A DNA stretch of 14,164 bases from Kocuria sp. (GCA_030454085.1 JAKDJD010000053.1:1-14164); one strand, 5' to 3'. Shown: positions 1-7,333, counted from the stretch's first letter. Notes: generated by a model from the letters alone, not told the origin. Numbers and translations: made by a program.

Positions 1-45
1 CCTGGGGGGGGGCGCTTCCCGGCCGCCGTGTTTGGGGGGCCTCCC
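1..45. other. G-rich low-complexity contig edge
   Basis: The first 45 bases contain a run of nine G at 4-12 and another of six G at 35-40 within very GC-rich sequence. No gene or motif can be supported here. Because the opposite end of the window is a long G run, this edge is best read as low-quality or artefactual terminal sequence and not as biology, though a genuine GC-rich intergenic stretch cannot be excluded. Confidence 0.5.
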
Positions 46-81
46 GTTCACGCGGCGCTCTCACGTGCTCGTCCGCAAAGC

Positions 82-98
82 AAGCACCGTCAGTGCCT
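82..98 (-). terminator. weak candidate terminator after the alcohol dehydrogenase
   Basis: Read on the minus strand, a 6-bp stem (AGGCAC/GTGCTT, one G-U pair) with a 5-base loop lies 14 bases past the dehydrogenase stop. Only a short U-poor tract (GCTTTGC) follows, so it is a weak intrinsic terminator at best. It is the only hairpin seen between the gene and the contig edge. Confidence 0.25.
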
Positions 99-111
99 CA
101 AGTTTCGGTGA

Positions 112-1179
112 TCAGGCCTCGACCTCAACATCGGCGAATGTGGACGTGTCGATGACGCAACGGAACTTCACATCACCGGCGACGACGCGATCGTAAGCGT
201 CGTCCACCTCCTGAACCGAAACCGTCTCGATCTTCGCACCGAACCCGTGCTCGGCGCAGAAGTCCAGCATCTCCTGGGTCTCGGGGATGCCGCCGATGTT
301 CGAACCGGCAATCGCCTTGCGGCCGCCGATGACCGAGGCGAAGCTGAACTCCTGCTTCTCGGGCGGCAAACCGACTACTGCCATGACACCGCGCGGCTTG
401 AGCAAACTCATGTACTTGTCCACCGGGATGGATGCGGAGATGGTGTTCAGGATCAGGTCGAACTCACCGCGGTGATTCTTGAAGAAGTCCTCTTCGGACG
501 TGGCCAACGTACGGGTCGCGCCAAGCTCCTTGGCCTCCTGCTCCTTCTTGAGGGAACGGGAAAGGACGGTCACCTCAGCGCCCTTGGCCGCAGCGATCTG
601 GACGCCCATGTGTCCGAGACCACCCAGACCAAGCACCGCAACCTTCTTGCCCGGTGCGGCATCCCACGTGGCCAGAGGCGAATACGTGGTGATTCCTGCG
701 CAGAGAAGGGGAGCGGCGACGTCGAAGTCCAGAGCATCGGGGATCCGCAGAACGAAGTCCTGGTTGACGACGACCTTCTCGGCGTAGCCACCCTGAGTGA
801 TGCTGCCGTCGACGTCTTCGGAATCATACGTGCCGACCATGGCGCCACGCGTGCAGTTCTGTTCCTGCCCGTCGCGGCACTCCTCGCACTCTCCGCAGGA
901 GTTGACCATGCATCCGACGCCCACGCGGTCGCCGACCTTGTACTTGGTGACCTCGGAGCCCACGGCTTCGACGACGCCGGCGATCTCGTGACCCACGGTC
1001 AGCGGGAAGTGAGCCTCGCCCCATTCGTTGCGAATCGTGTGGATGTCGCTGTGGCAAATGCCTGCGGCCTTGATATCGATCAGGACGTCGTCGGGCCGCG
1101 GATCCCGGCGGTGAATGGTGGCGACCTTGAACGGTGCGTCCGGTCCGGTCTTCTGAAGTGCTTTGACTGCAATGGGCAT
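112..1179 (-). CDS. zinc-dependent NADP(H)-type alcohol dehydrogenase / aldehyde reductase
   Basis: This cytosolic medium-chain dehydrogenase of 355 residues should interconvert alcohols and aldehydes using NAD(P)H. Catalytic zinc ligands are visible as Cys42, His64 (in GHE) and Cys160. The structural zinc site is Cys95, Cys98, Cys101 and Cys109. The Rossmann motif GLGGLGHMG lies at 184-192. After the next strand the sequence reads SRSLKK (207-212), the pattern typical of NADP-preferring cinnamyl-alcohol/YahK-like members. Length is normal for the family and all key residues are present. The start is fixed by a perfect AGGAGG ribosome site (1187-1192) seven bases before ATG. It is divergent from an MFS exporter; a shared aldehyde or solvent stress role is only an inference. 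Substrate cannot be assigned. Confidence 0.93.
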   Translation of the reverse strand: MPIAVKALQKTGPDAPFKVATIHRRDPRPDDVLIDIKAAGICHSDIHTIRNEWGEAHFPLTVGHEIAGVVEAVGSEVTKYKVGDRVGVGCMVNSCGECEECRDGQEQNCTRGAMVGTYDSEDVDGSITQGGYAEKVVVNQDFVLRIPDALDFDVAAPLLCAGITTYSPLATWDAAPGKKVAVLGLGGLGHMGVQIAAAKGAEVTVLSRSLKKEQEAKELGATRTLATSEEDFFKNHRGEFDLILNTISASIPVDKYMSLLKPRGVMAVVGLPPEKQEFSFASVIGGRKAIAGSNIGGIPETQEMLDFCAEHGFGAKIETVSVQEVDDAYDRVVAGDVKFRCVIDTSTFADVEVEA

Positions 1180-1190
1180 ATGAATGCCTC

Positions 1191-1220
1191 CTGACGTCGT
1201 GCTGATGGGATATGTATAAA
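1191..1220 (+). promoter_or_regulatory. candidate promoter of the MFS transporter
   Basis: CTGACG (1191-1196, four of six matches to TTGACA), an 18-bp spacer and TATAAA (1215-1220, five of six matches to TATAAT) form the best sigma-70-type promoter in this gap. Start would be near 1227, leaving a leader of about 128 bases before the chosen start codon. The -35 box sits beside the ribosome site of the divergent dehydrogenase gene. Confidence 0.5.
1206..1218 (-). promoter_or_regulatory. candidate promoter of the alcohol dehydrogenase
   Basis: On the minus strand a TATACA box (1213-1218) stands in an AT-rich island and would start transcription near 1206, giving a short leader that contains the AGGAGG ribosome site. 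No good -35 hexamer is visible at 17-18 bp, so it may need an activator. It overlaps the -10 box of the divergent MFS promoter base for base at 1215-1218, so the two polymerases could hardly bind together. Confidence 0.4.
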
Positions 1221-1273
1221 TGTACGGCTATATCTGAGCCATGTCCGGAAAGTTCGCCATGCGCATTATCGGC

Positions 1274-1289
1274 TGTGATCTTGCTCAGG
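1274..1289 (+). promoter_or_regulatory. candidate Crp/GlxR-type operator in the MFS leader
   Basis: TGTGATCTTGCTCAGG matches the GlxR/Rv3676 consensus TGTGA-N6-TCACA at 8 of 10 outer positions, with a perfect left half and TCA in the right half. The Crp encoded at 11454-12131 has the same recognition-helix sequence as those proteins. The site lies downstream of the predicted start of transcription, so if real it would more likely repress than activate. A chance match is possible. Confidence 0.3.
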
Positions 1290-1354
1290 ATTGTGACCCC
1301 CGATGTGGATGGGCTCATGGACGCATCCTTGAGGTGCGAGTACAAGTAGGAGAT

Positions 1355-2839
1355 ATGCCTACAGATTTGCCCGGAAAATTCGACGCGGAGCAGAAGAGGA
1401 TACTGGCCCTTACGCTGGTGCCGCTCTTCATGTCCCTGCTCAGCGTCTCCATCGTCAACGTGGTTCTGCCCGCCGTTCAGGAATCGATCCATGCCGGGAG
1501 TTCCGAGTTGCAGTGGGTTCTCTCCGGGTACGCCCTCGCTTTCGGCGTGCTGCTCGTTGCTGCCGGACGTGCCGGCGACGTGTACGGCCGCGGCAGACTG
1601 TTTATCCTCGGCGTGAGCTTGTTCGGTCTGGGAGCCCTCGTCTCCGGGCTGGCGCCCACGCCGATCGTTCTGAACATTGCTCGCGTGGCCATGGGTCTCG
1701 GCTCCGGATTTCTGAACCCCCAGGCCATCGGCCTCATTCAGCAGTACTTCAAGGGAGCCCAGAGAGGCAAAGCCTTCGGCCTCTTCGGCGGCGTCGTCGG
1801 CGTTTCGGTGGCTATCGGGCCGGTGCTGGGCGGTGTGCTCATCAGCCTGTTCGGCCAGGAAATCGGTTGGCGGGCCGCCTTCCTCGTCAACGTTCCGATC
1901 TGCGTGGTCGCGATTCTGCTGGCCAAGGCGTGGTTGCCCGATTCTGCGTGGGAACCCGTACCCGCGGAGCACTCGACCTCGTCGATGCCCGTCGTGTCGA
2001 AGAACGGATCGGCCCCGCGTCCCAAGGCTGACCTCGACCCGGTCGGGCTCGTCTCCTTCGGCCTGGCGGTCCTGCTCGTCATGCTTCCGTTCGTCGAATC
2101 CTCGGTCGGCCCCTGGATCTGGGGTTCCATCGTGGTGGCCGCGGCCCTGTTCGTCTTCTGGGCGTTCTGGGAGAAGAAATACCGTCAACGTGGCGGCGAG
2201 CCCATGATCGACATGGAGCTGTTCAGGACTCGCTCTTTCGCGAACGGGACCATGCTCATCGGACTCTACTTCGTCGGTGTGACCAGCATCTGGGTGCTCG
2301 TGGCGCTCTACATGCAGTCCGGCCTGGGGCATACCGCGCTCGCCTCCGGGCTCATGGGATTGCCCGCGGCGGCCGCCAGCGCCATCAGCGCGCCGCTCGC
2401 CGGCCGGCACATCGTACGCATGGGACGACCGCTCGTGCTGATCGGTATGGGTTCGGTCTTGTTCGGCCTCCTGACCACCGCTCTCCTGGTGTACCTCCAC
2501 GGGCAGGTCGGTCTCAGTGAATGGTGGATGCTTCTCAGCCTGACCTTCGTCGGCGGGGGACAGGGGCTCGTCGTGAGCCCCAACCAGACCCTGACCCTTG
2601 CCGATGTGCCGATGCGCTATGCCGGTTCGGCGGGAGGCGTGCTGCAGACCGGTCAACGAGTCGGCACCTCGATCGGAATCGCCGCTATCACGGGCATCGT
2701 CTTCGCGATCGTTGCCCACTCCAGCTGGCCTACGGCCATGGTCGTGGGGTTGCTGGTCATCGCCGTCGTCGTGATCCTGGCGGGAATCATCGGTGTGCGC
2801 GACGTCGTGACGAGCCGACGCGAGGCCCACGCGGCTTAA
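1355..2839 (+). CDS. MFS drug:proton antiporter-like transporter, DHA2 (14-helix) type
   Basis: This is an integral membrane protein of 494 residues with about 14 hydrophobic segments, most like the EmrB/QacA (DHA2) exporters. The A-type loop after helix 2 reads GRAGDVYGRGR, and the antiporter motif C is seen as GPVLGG in helix 5. A hydrophilic, Ser/Pro-rich loop (WEPVPAEHS to PRPKADLDP) sits between the two halves. The reading frame is open back to 1241, but the extra 38 residues are not membrane-like and lack family resemblance. The ATG at 1355 starts the usual short cytoplasmic tail and has AGGAG just upstream (1348-1352), although that spacing is only two bases. The helix-1 motif normally LDxTIVNVALP reads LSVSIVNVVLP, so the usual acidic residue is missing. 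Export of a toxic compound is likely; the substrate is unknown. Confidence 0.9.
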   Translation: MPTDLPGKFDAEQKRILALTLVPLFMSLLSVSIVNVVLPAVQESIHAGSSELQWVLSGYALAFGVLLVAAGRAGDVYGRGRLFILGVSLFGLGALVSGLAPTPIVLNIARVAMGLGSGFLNPQAIGLIQQYFKGAQRGKAFGLFGGVVGVSVAIGPVLGGVLISLFGQEIGWRAAFLVNVPICVVAILLAKAWLPDSAWEPVPAEHSTSSMPVVSKNGSAPRPKADLDPVGLVSFGLAVLLVMLPFVESSVGPWIWGSIVVAAALFVFWAFWEKKYRQRGGEPMIDMELFRTRSFANGTMLIGLYFVGVTSIWVLVALYMQSGLGHTALASGLMGLPAAAASAISAPLAGRHIVRMGRPLVLIGMGSVLFGLLTTALLVYLHGQVGLSEWWMLLSLTFVGGGQGLVVSPNQTLTLADVPMRYAGSAGGVLQTGQRVGTSIGIAAITGIVFAIVAHSSWPTAMVVGLLVIAVVVILAGIIGVRDVVTSRREAHAA

Positions 2840-2914
2840 CGCAGGACGACTGGACCCCCACCACGTCGTCCGGGTGAAGAGCGCCAACCGGGTCTCGAAA
2901 AGGCACGGCCCGGA

Positions 2915-2932
2915 CGCCGGACGTTCCCGGCG
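2915..2932 (+). terminator. GC hairpin downstream of the MFS gene
   Basis: CGCCGG (2915-2920) and CCGGCG (2927-2932) form a perfect 6-bp stem with loop ACGTTC, 76 bases past the MFS stop. No T tract follows on the plus strand. It may help terminate the MFS transcript in the way U-less actinobacterial hairpins are thought to, but the support is only the inverted repeat. Confidence 0.3.
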
Positions 2933-2956
2933 GGGCGCGCGCAGCGCCGACAAGAA

Positions 2957-2989
2957 AGCCGCGGGTCCGTCATCGACGGAGCCGCGGCT
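2957..2989 (-). terminator. second, longer hairpin between the MFS gene and tRNA-Pro
   Basis: AGCCGCGG (2957-2964) pairs with CCGCGGCT (2982-2989), and inside it TCCGT (2966-2970) pairs with ACGGA (2976-2980) around a 5-base loop, with one G-G mismatch. On the minus strand the stem is followed by TTTCTTGT, so it best fits a back-up terminator for transcripts reading through from tRNA-Pro. It could also act on the plus strand for the MFS gene, where no T tract follows. Confidence 0.5.
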
Positions 2990-3015
2990 CGGGGACACAT
3001 GGTCAGTGCCCGCTT

Positions 3016-3059
3016 AAAAACCTGAGTCGCGGAACCGTACGAACGGTGCCGCGACTCAG
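3016..3059 (-). terminator. intrinsic terminator of tRNA-Pro
   Basis: An 11-bp perfect stem CTGAGTCGCGG (3022-3032) / CCGCGACTCAG (3049-3059) contains a second inner stem ACCGT/ACGGT. On the minus strand it is followed immediately, after one G, by TTTTT (3016-3020). It begins seven bases past the tRNA 3' end. This is a textbook Rho-independent terminator. Confidence 0.88.
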
Positions 3060-3065
3060 CAAGGG

Positions 3066-3139
3066 TCGGGATGACAGGATTTGAACCTGCGACCTCGTCG
3101 TCCCGAACGACGCGCGCTACCAAGCTGCGCCACATCCCG
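3066..3139 (-). tRNA. tRNA-Pro (anticodon CGG)
   Basis: The minus strand folds as a complete 74-base tRNA. The acceptor stem is CGGGATG/CATCCCG, the D stem GCGC/GCGC with loop AGCTTGGTA, and the anticodon stem CGTCG/CGACG with loop TTCGGGA, giving anticodon CGG. The variable loop is AGGTC. The T stem is GCAGG/CCTGT (one G-U pair) with loop TTCAAAT, and the discriminator base is A. The 3' CCA is not encoded (CCC follows), as is common in actinobacteria. It reads CCG proline codons, which are frequent in this GC-rich genome. No integrase or repeated 3' end was seen nearby, so it shows no sign of use as an attachment site. Confidence 0.96.
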
Positions 3140-3190
3140 ATGTTGACTTGTCCGCTCGGGAAACCCGGTATCGCGTCAAGCAACTTCTCT

Positions 3191-3219
3191 AGAATAGCGG
3201 ATCGGCTATATCGCGGCAA
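3191..3219 (-). promoter_or_regulatory. promoter of tRNA-Pro
   Basis: On the minus strand, TTGCCG (-35, at 3214-3219), a 17-bp spacer and TATTCT (-10, at 3191-3196) match a housekeeping promoter in spacing and at four of six -35 positions. Transcription would start near 3184, giving a leader of about 45 bases before the mature tRNA. It lies past the end of the dehydrogenase gene upstream, so the tRNA is probably its own unit. Confidence 0.65.
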
Positions 3220-3258
3220 ACCAGCGATTCGTGGCGACGGACACGCCGGAATCACGGG

Positions 3259-6186
3259 TCACCGACTGGCCCACTCCACCAGTTGGAGAATGTTCTGGTA
3301 CGTGTGCCCCGTGGCTTCGGTCATTCCCTGCTCGCACGTTCGGTTCGACGAGGCGTAGGCCGCGTACCGTCGTTGGTTGACCTCACGTGCTTCGTCGCGC
3401 GTGGCCGATTGAGTGAGCTCAGGATGCAGCATTCCGCGGTCCCCGGCGTAGGCACAGCATCCCCACGCGAGTGGGACATCGCATTTCTCGGCCACGGCGT
3501 TACCGAGTTCCTCGAGGTGCGGTCCGAGTCCCAAATGAGTCAGCGAGCACGTGGGATGAAGTACCAGAGACTCGACCTTGCGCCGGATCGTCAGCATCGG
3601 AAGGACCGTCGTCGCCACGAATTCCACGGAGTCCACGAAACGGATCCGGGAGAAATCCCGAGTTTCCCCGTCGGATGCGTGCTGCGGACCGGCGGCCGCG
3701 GCGTCGAGCACCTTGGCTTTCATGGTTTCGAGACCTTCTGTACATGAGGAGGCATCGCAGACCACGGGCAACCGTCCGCCGTCCGAGGCGGTCCACAGAC
3801 CGTCGAGGACACGGTCGGACATGACGGAGTACCCCTCCGTGAATCCCTTGGACTTCCAAGGGGTACCGCAGCACATGGAACCGATCCCTTCCGGGGTGTT
3901 CCATCGCAACCCGACGCGATGAGCCACGCTCATCAGCGACGAGCCCGCGCTCTGATCAGCCGCTGACCCGGAGGAATCAACCGCGCCGAACATCGAGTTC
4001 ACACAGGCCGGGAAAAACACGAAGTCCGCAGCAGGATCGGTTCTCCCGGCGCGGCGTCTTCCGCCCGAGGGCAGATGCTTGTTGTATCGGGGCACGACGT
4101 CCTCGCCCACGACGGTGCGACCGACGTCGGTCGCGGCTCTCGGCACGGGCCAAGGAAGCATTTTCGCGGTCCTCAGGCCATAGTTGGCCAGATTATTCGC
4201 GGCCTCCCAGTGCTGCGCCGCGATCTTCCAGCCCGAGCTCTCGGCGGGGCGCTGGTGCTCGGAACGCAATCGACGAATCAGGTCACCCGTATTGATGTCG
4301 ACGGGGCACCGGGTCACGCACATACCGTCCACCGCGCAGGTTTGTTCTCCCTGATAGTCCCAGTCGGCTTCGATCTTCTCGACCAGATCGTGGTCTCCGC
4401 GGGCGCGCGCTGCCTCGAGCTCCCGGCGCATCACGATTCGTTGCCGAGGGGTCAGCGTCAAGTCTTTGGACGGGCAGACCGGTTCGCAGTAGCCGCACTC
4501 CACGCAGCGATCAACCTCTTCCTCAACCGTCTCGGCGACCTTGAGGTTCTTGACGTAGGAGTCAGGATCGTCGTTGATCACGACCCCGGGATTCAGCATG
4601 GCCCCCGGGTCCACGAGCCGCTTGACCTCGCACATGACCTCGTAGAGCTCGTCCCCGAATTGGCGACGCACGTACGGGGCCATGATCCGGCCGGTGCCGT
4701 GTTCCGCTTTGAGAGACCCCCGGTTGCCCAGCACGAGGGAGACCATGTCCTCCGTGAAGTCACGGTAACGGTCGAGTTTTTGTGTCTCGGAAAAACGCTC
4801 GTTGAGCATGAAATGGATGTTGCCGTCCTTGGCATGGCCGAAAATCACGGAATCCTGATATCCGTGGGTGTCGAACATGGTGCCGAGGTCGCGGCACGTC
4901 TCGCCCAGCGCATCGACCGGTACCACAACGTCCTCGAGCAACGCATTGGTTCCGGACGGGCGATTCCCCGCCACCGTCGCGTACAGGTTGTTCCTCGCGG
5001 ACCACAGGAGGGCGCGCTGGGACGGGTCCGTCGTCATTTCGGCGGGGGAGGACAGCTTGAGCCCTTCCAACATGGAACGCGCGGCCTCGTGACGCTCGGC
5101 CACCTCTTGCGAGGTCTTGGCCTGGAACTCGACGAGGAGTGCAGCATGTTGGTCAACGTCGATTCGAGCGAGCGAGTCCGCGACCTTCCCCGATCGTTGG
5201 GCGACGCGGATCGACGTCGAATCCAGAAGCTCGACGGTCGCCATGTCGGCTTCGACGAGGCTCGGGACCGTTGACGTCGCGGAGATCAGGTCCGGGAAGA
5301 CGAGGAGGCCGGTCGAAGCGGCCGGCAGGATCTCCACCGTGCGGAAAGTGGCCGAGGCGACGAAACCCAAGGTGCCTTCGGAACCGATCACCAAGTGCTC
5401 CAGAATGCGGACGGGATCGCGGAAATCCAGGAAGGCATTGATTCCGTACCCCATCGTGTTCTTCATCGAATACTGATGCTCGATGGTCCGTCGTGATTCC
5501 GGGTTCTCGACGACCCGACGGCGCAGACGCAACAGACCCTCGTGGAGCTCCGGCTCCTGGTCGCGCAAACGGGAGTCTGCGTCCGGTTCAGAGGTGTCCA
5601 GGGTCGTCCCCGACGGCAGAATCAGGACCACGGAGTCCAAGGTGCGGTACGTGTTGAACTCGGTTCCGCAGGACATGCCCGAAGAATTGTTGGCGATGAC
5701 TCCGCCGATGGTGCAGGCGGACGACGACGCCGGGTCCGGACCGATCTTGCGCCCCCAACGACGGAGGGCCCCGTTGACGGCCCCGACCGTCGCACCGGGC
5801 TGGACCCGCACCTTGTTCCCGCCGTCCAGGACTTCGATGCCGCGGAAGGCCCGACGGGTGTCCACCATGACACCGTCCGATACGGCCTGGCCGGAAAGGC
5901 TTGTGCCCCCTGATCGAAAAGTCACCGGCAGTCCGGCCCGAGAGGCCGCGGCCATCACGGCTGCTACCCCGTCCGCGGATTCGGGGCGCACGATGCCCTG
6001 CGGGACGAGAAGGTAGTGAGACGCATCGTGGGCCATCGCCAAGCGGTCGATTTCCTTGGACGACGCCGTGCCGGCGTGGCTCGAGTCCATTCCCGCAGCC
6101 ATGGCGTCGAATGCGGGGCTCGGCGGGGCCGTTGGCACCGTGAGCGCGGAAGGCGGGGAAGAGGGCAACGATGTGGTGGAGGTCAT
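3259..6186 (-). CDS. FAD-binding, Fe-S oxidoreductase of the quinone-linked D-lactate dehydrogenase type
   Basis: This 975-residue protein fuses three modules found together in large D-2-hydroxyacid dehydrogenases. A PCMH-type FAD domain spans about 55-290 (RSGGTSLSGQ at 91-100, GSEGTLGF at 269-276). An FAD-oxidase C domain spans about 295-535 (HAKDGNIHF at 451-459, EHGTGR at 495-500). A 4Fe-4S ferredoxin-like segment has C561-x2-C564-x2-C567-x3-C571-P and C617-x5-C623-x3-C627-P. Two CCG repeats follow (CCG at 772-774; HPTC at 877-880; CC at 910-911). It should oxidise D-lactate or a related hydroxyacid at the membrane face and pass electrons through the clusters to quinone, as GlpC-type C-termini do. 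About 45 low-complexity residues precede the FAD domain, so the true start could be slightly later. The gene stands alone. Confidence 0.9.
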   Translation of the reverse strand: MTSTTSLPSSPPSALTVPTAPPSPAFDAMAAGMDSSHAGTASSKEIDRLAMAHDASHYLLVPQGIVRPESADGVAAVMAAASRAGLPVTFRSGGTSLSGQAVSDGVMVDTRRAFRGIEVLDGGNKVRVQPGATVGAVNGALRRWGRKIGPDPASSSACTIGGVIANNSSGMSCGTEFNTYRTLDSVVLILPSGTTLDTSEPDADSRLRDQEPELHEGLLRLRRRVVENPESRRTIEHQYSMKNTMGYGINAFLDFRDPVRILEHLVIGSEGTLGFVASATFRTVEILPAASTGLLVFPDLISATSTVPSLVEADMATVELLDSTSIRVAQRSGKVADSLARIDVDQHAALLVEFQAKTSQEVAERHEAARSMLEGLKLSSPAEMTTDPSQRALLWSARNNLYATVAGNRPSGTNALLEDVVVPVDALGETCRDLGTMFDTHGYQDSVIFGHAKDGNIHFMLNERFSETQKLDRYRDFTEDMVSLVLGNRGSLKAEHGTGRIMAPYVRRQFGDELYEVMCEVKRLVDPGAMLNPGVVINDDPDSYVKNLKVAETVEEEVDRCVECGYCEPVCPSKDLTLTPRQRIVMRRELEAARARGDHDLVEKIEADWDYQGEQTCAVDGMCVTRCPVDINTGDLIRRLRSEHQRPAESSGWKIAAQHWEAANNLANYGLRTAKMLPWPVPRAATDVGRTVVGEDVVPRYNKHLPSGGRRRAGRTDPAADFVFFPACVNSMFGAVDSSGSAADQSAGSSLMSVAHRVGLRWNTPEGIGSMCCGTPWKSKGFTEGYSVMSDRVLDGLWTASDGGRLPVVCDASSCTEGLETMKAKVLDAAAAGPQHASDGETRDFSRIRFVDSVEFVATTVLPMLTIRRKVESLVLHPTCSLTHLGLGPHLEELGNAVAEKCDVPLAWGCCAYAGDRGMLHPELTQSATRDEAREVNQRRYAAYASSNRTCEQGMTEATGHTYQNILQLVEWASR

Positions 6187-6192
6187 GTTTCC

Positions 6193-6222
6193 ATCCTAGG
6201 ATCATGACGTTCGGCGTGCCAC
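6193..6222 (-). promoter_or_regulatory. leaderless-type promoter of the D-lactate dehydrogenase-like gene
   Basis: On the minus strand GTGGCA (6217-6222; four of six matches to TTGACA), an 18-bp spacer and TAGGAT (6193-6198) are followed by exactly six bases and then the ATG at 6186. Start of transcription would fall on the A of ATG. The only ribosome-site-like sequence (GGATGG) overlaps the -10 box, which supports a leaderless mRNA and supports this start codon. Confidence 0.6.
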
Positions 6223-6300
6223 GGAGGTTTACCATTCCTCAAGAACGACCAAGGCAAGACAGGGCAACGGAGAGAACGGCAAGGGCCGGTATATGGCATG

Positions 6301-6318
6301 GCGCGGTCCGTCCCGCGC
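6301..6318 (-). terminator. weak candidate terminator of the ponA2-metallophosphoesterase operon
   Basis: GCGCGG (6301-6306) and CCGCGC (6313-6318) form a perfect 6-bp GC stem with a 6-base loop, 16 bases past the metallophosphoesterase stop. No U tract follows on the minus strand. It is the only clear hairpin in the gap between this operon and the next minus-strand gene, so the support is modest. Confidence 0.3.
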
Positions 6319-6334
6319 GTGGCGGATGCGGGCC

Positions 6335-7333
6335 TTACCGGTCGCGGCTTCCCCGTTCCCGGGCGGTCAGGCGGAGGAGGACGGCCTCGGGCGGGCAGAA
6401 CAGCCGGACAGCAGCAAATCGAGACGTTCCCAGGCCCGCGGTCACCTCCAACGGGATACCTTCGTCGTAGGAAATCCCGTGAGCCCTGGCGGGGTCGAGA
6501 TCGCAGTTGGAAACCACTGCGTGCCCTCCCGGAAGGCAAATCTGTCCACCGTGCGTGTGGCCGGCGAACATGACGTCGGCGCCGTCTGCGACGAACCGGT
6601 CAATGGTTCGTTTGTAGGGCGCATGCATGACTCCGACGCGCAATGACGGTTTGGGCGCCCTCGGGCCGGCCGCGGCCTCGTCGCCGGCCAGTCCGATATC
6701 CGCCTGCGGAAATCCTGGATGGCGATCGTAGCCGAGGTGAGGGTCATCCACGCCGGAGAAGTCGAGGCGGACGCCTCCGATCTCCATGCTGTCCGCCCGG
6801 TTGACCAGTCCGATCCAACCGCGTTCGTCGAAGGCTTGGTGCATGCGCCGGAACGGAAGGATGTCCGGGGCGTCGCGGTCCCTCTTCTCGTCACCGGTGT
6901 GTTTCCACAGGTATCGGGCGGGGTTCTTGAGTTTGGGCGCAAAGTAGCAATTGGATCCCGGCACGTAGACACCGGGCAGGTCCAGCAACGGATCCAGGGC
7001 ATCCAGCAAAGGGGCTAGGGCCTCGGTATGGCTGAAGTTGTCTCCCGTGGAGACGACCAAGTCCGGGTCCAAGTCCGCGAGGGAGTGCATGAACTGCGTC
7101 TTGCGCCGTTGCCCCGGAATCATGTGCACATCCGAAATGTGCAATACGGACAGGGAAGGACTTCCGGGAGGCAGGATCGGGAGGGTTTCCTCCCGCACAT
7201 GGAAGCGGTTCAACTCGACGAAGTGCCCGTACGCAAGCACGGCGGCCCCCGCAGCGGCCGAAAGTCCCATGCTCCTCAGAGCCAATGAGACGATCGACGC
7301 TGCGGGGGCCGCCGGTCGGTGAGTGGTGTTCAC
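6335..7333 (-). CDS. membrane-anchored metallophosphoesterase (YkuE-like, Rv3683-type)
   Basis: This 332-residue calcineurin-like phosphoesterase has one N-terminal hydrophobic segment (about 22-36) that should anchor it with the catalytic domain outside the membrane. Visible metal-site motifs are D68-x-H70 (HISDVH), G97-D98-N99, H237 (GVMHAP) and G258-H-T-H261-GG. The third motif, normally GNH, reads G126-S-N128, so the usual catalytic histidine is absent at that place. The start codon is GTG at 7333, only six bases after the ponA2 stop, so the two genes are an operon and translation is probably coupled. This pairing is conserved in mycobacteria and other actinobacteria. The substrate is not known; a cell-envelope phosphoester is inferred from the context. 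Confidence 0.88.
   Translation of the reverse strand: MNTTHRPAAPAASIVSLALRSMGLSAAAGAAVLAYGHFVELNRFHVREETLPILPPGSPSLSVLHISDVHMIPGQRRKTQFMHSLADLDPDLVVSTGDNFSHTEALAPLLDALDPLLDLPGVYVPGSNCYFAPKLKNPARYLWKHTGDEKRDRDAPDILPFRRMHQAFDERGWIGLVNRADSMEIGGVRLDFSGVDDPHLGYDRHPGFPQADIGLAGDEAAAGPRAPKPSLRVGVMHAPYKRTIDRFVADGADVMFAGHTHGGQICLPGGHAVVSNCDLDPARAHGISYDEGIPLEVTAGLGTSRFAAVRLFCPPEAVLLRLTARERGSRDR

Noticed and set aside
247..1194. 315-residue plus-strand open frame
   Set aside because: It is antisense to the alcohol dehydrogenase, has no family resemblance, and runs through the real gene's ribosome site.
1241..1354. 38-residue N-terminal extension of the MFS transporter
   Set aside because: The extra residues are not typical of the family, and an AGGAG stands next to the ATG at 1355.
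824..2998. 724-residue minus-strand open frame across the dehydrogenase and the MFS gene
   Set aside because: It is antisense to two genes with clear domain motifs. Its composition (Arg, Asp, His, Gly rich, no folds) is typical of shadow frames in GC-rich DNA.
3066..3258. tRNA-Pro as a mobile-element attachment site
   Set aside because: No integrase, no repeated tRNA 3' end and no shift in base composition was seen on either side.
4075..5274. 399-residue plus-strand open frame
   Set aside because: It is antisense to the FAD and Fe-S oxidoreductase, whose motifs cover the whole stretch, and it has no recognisable domain.
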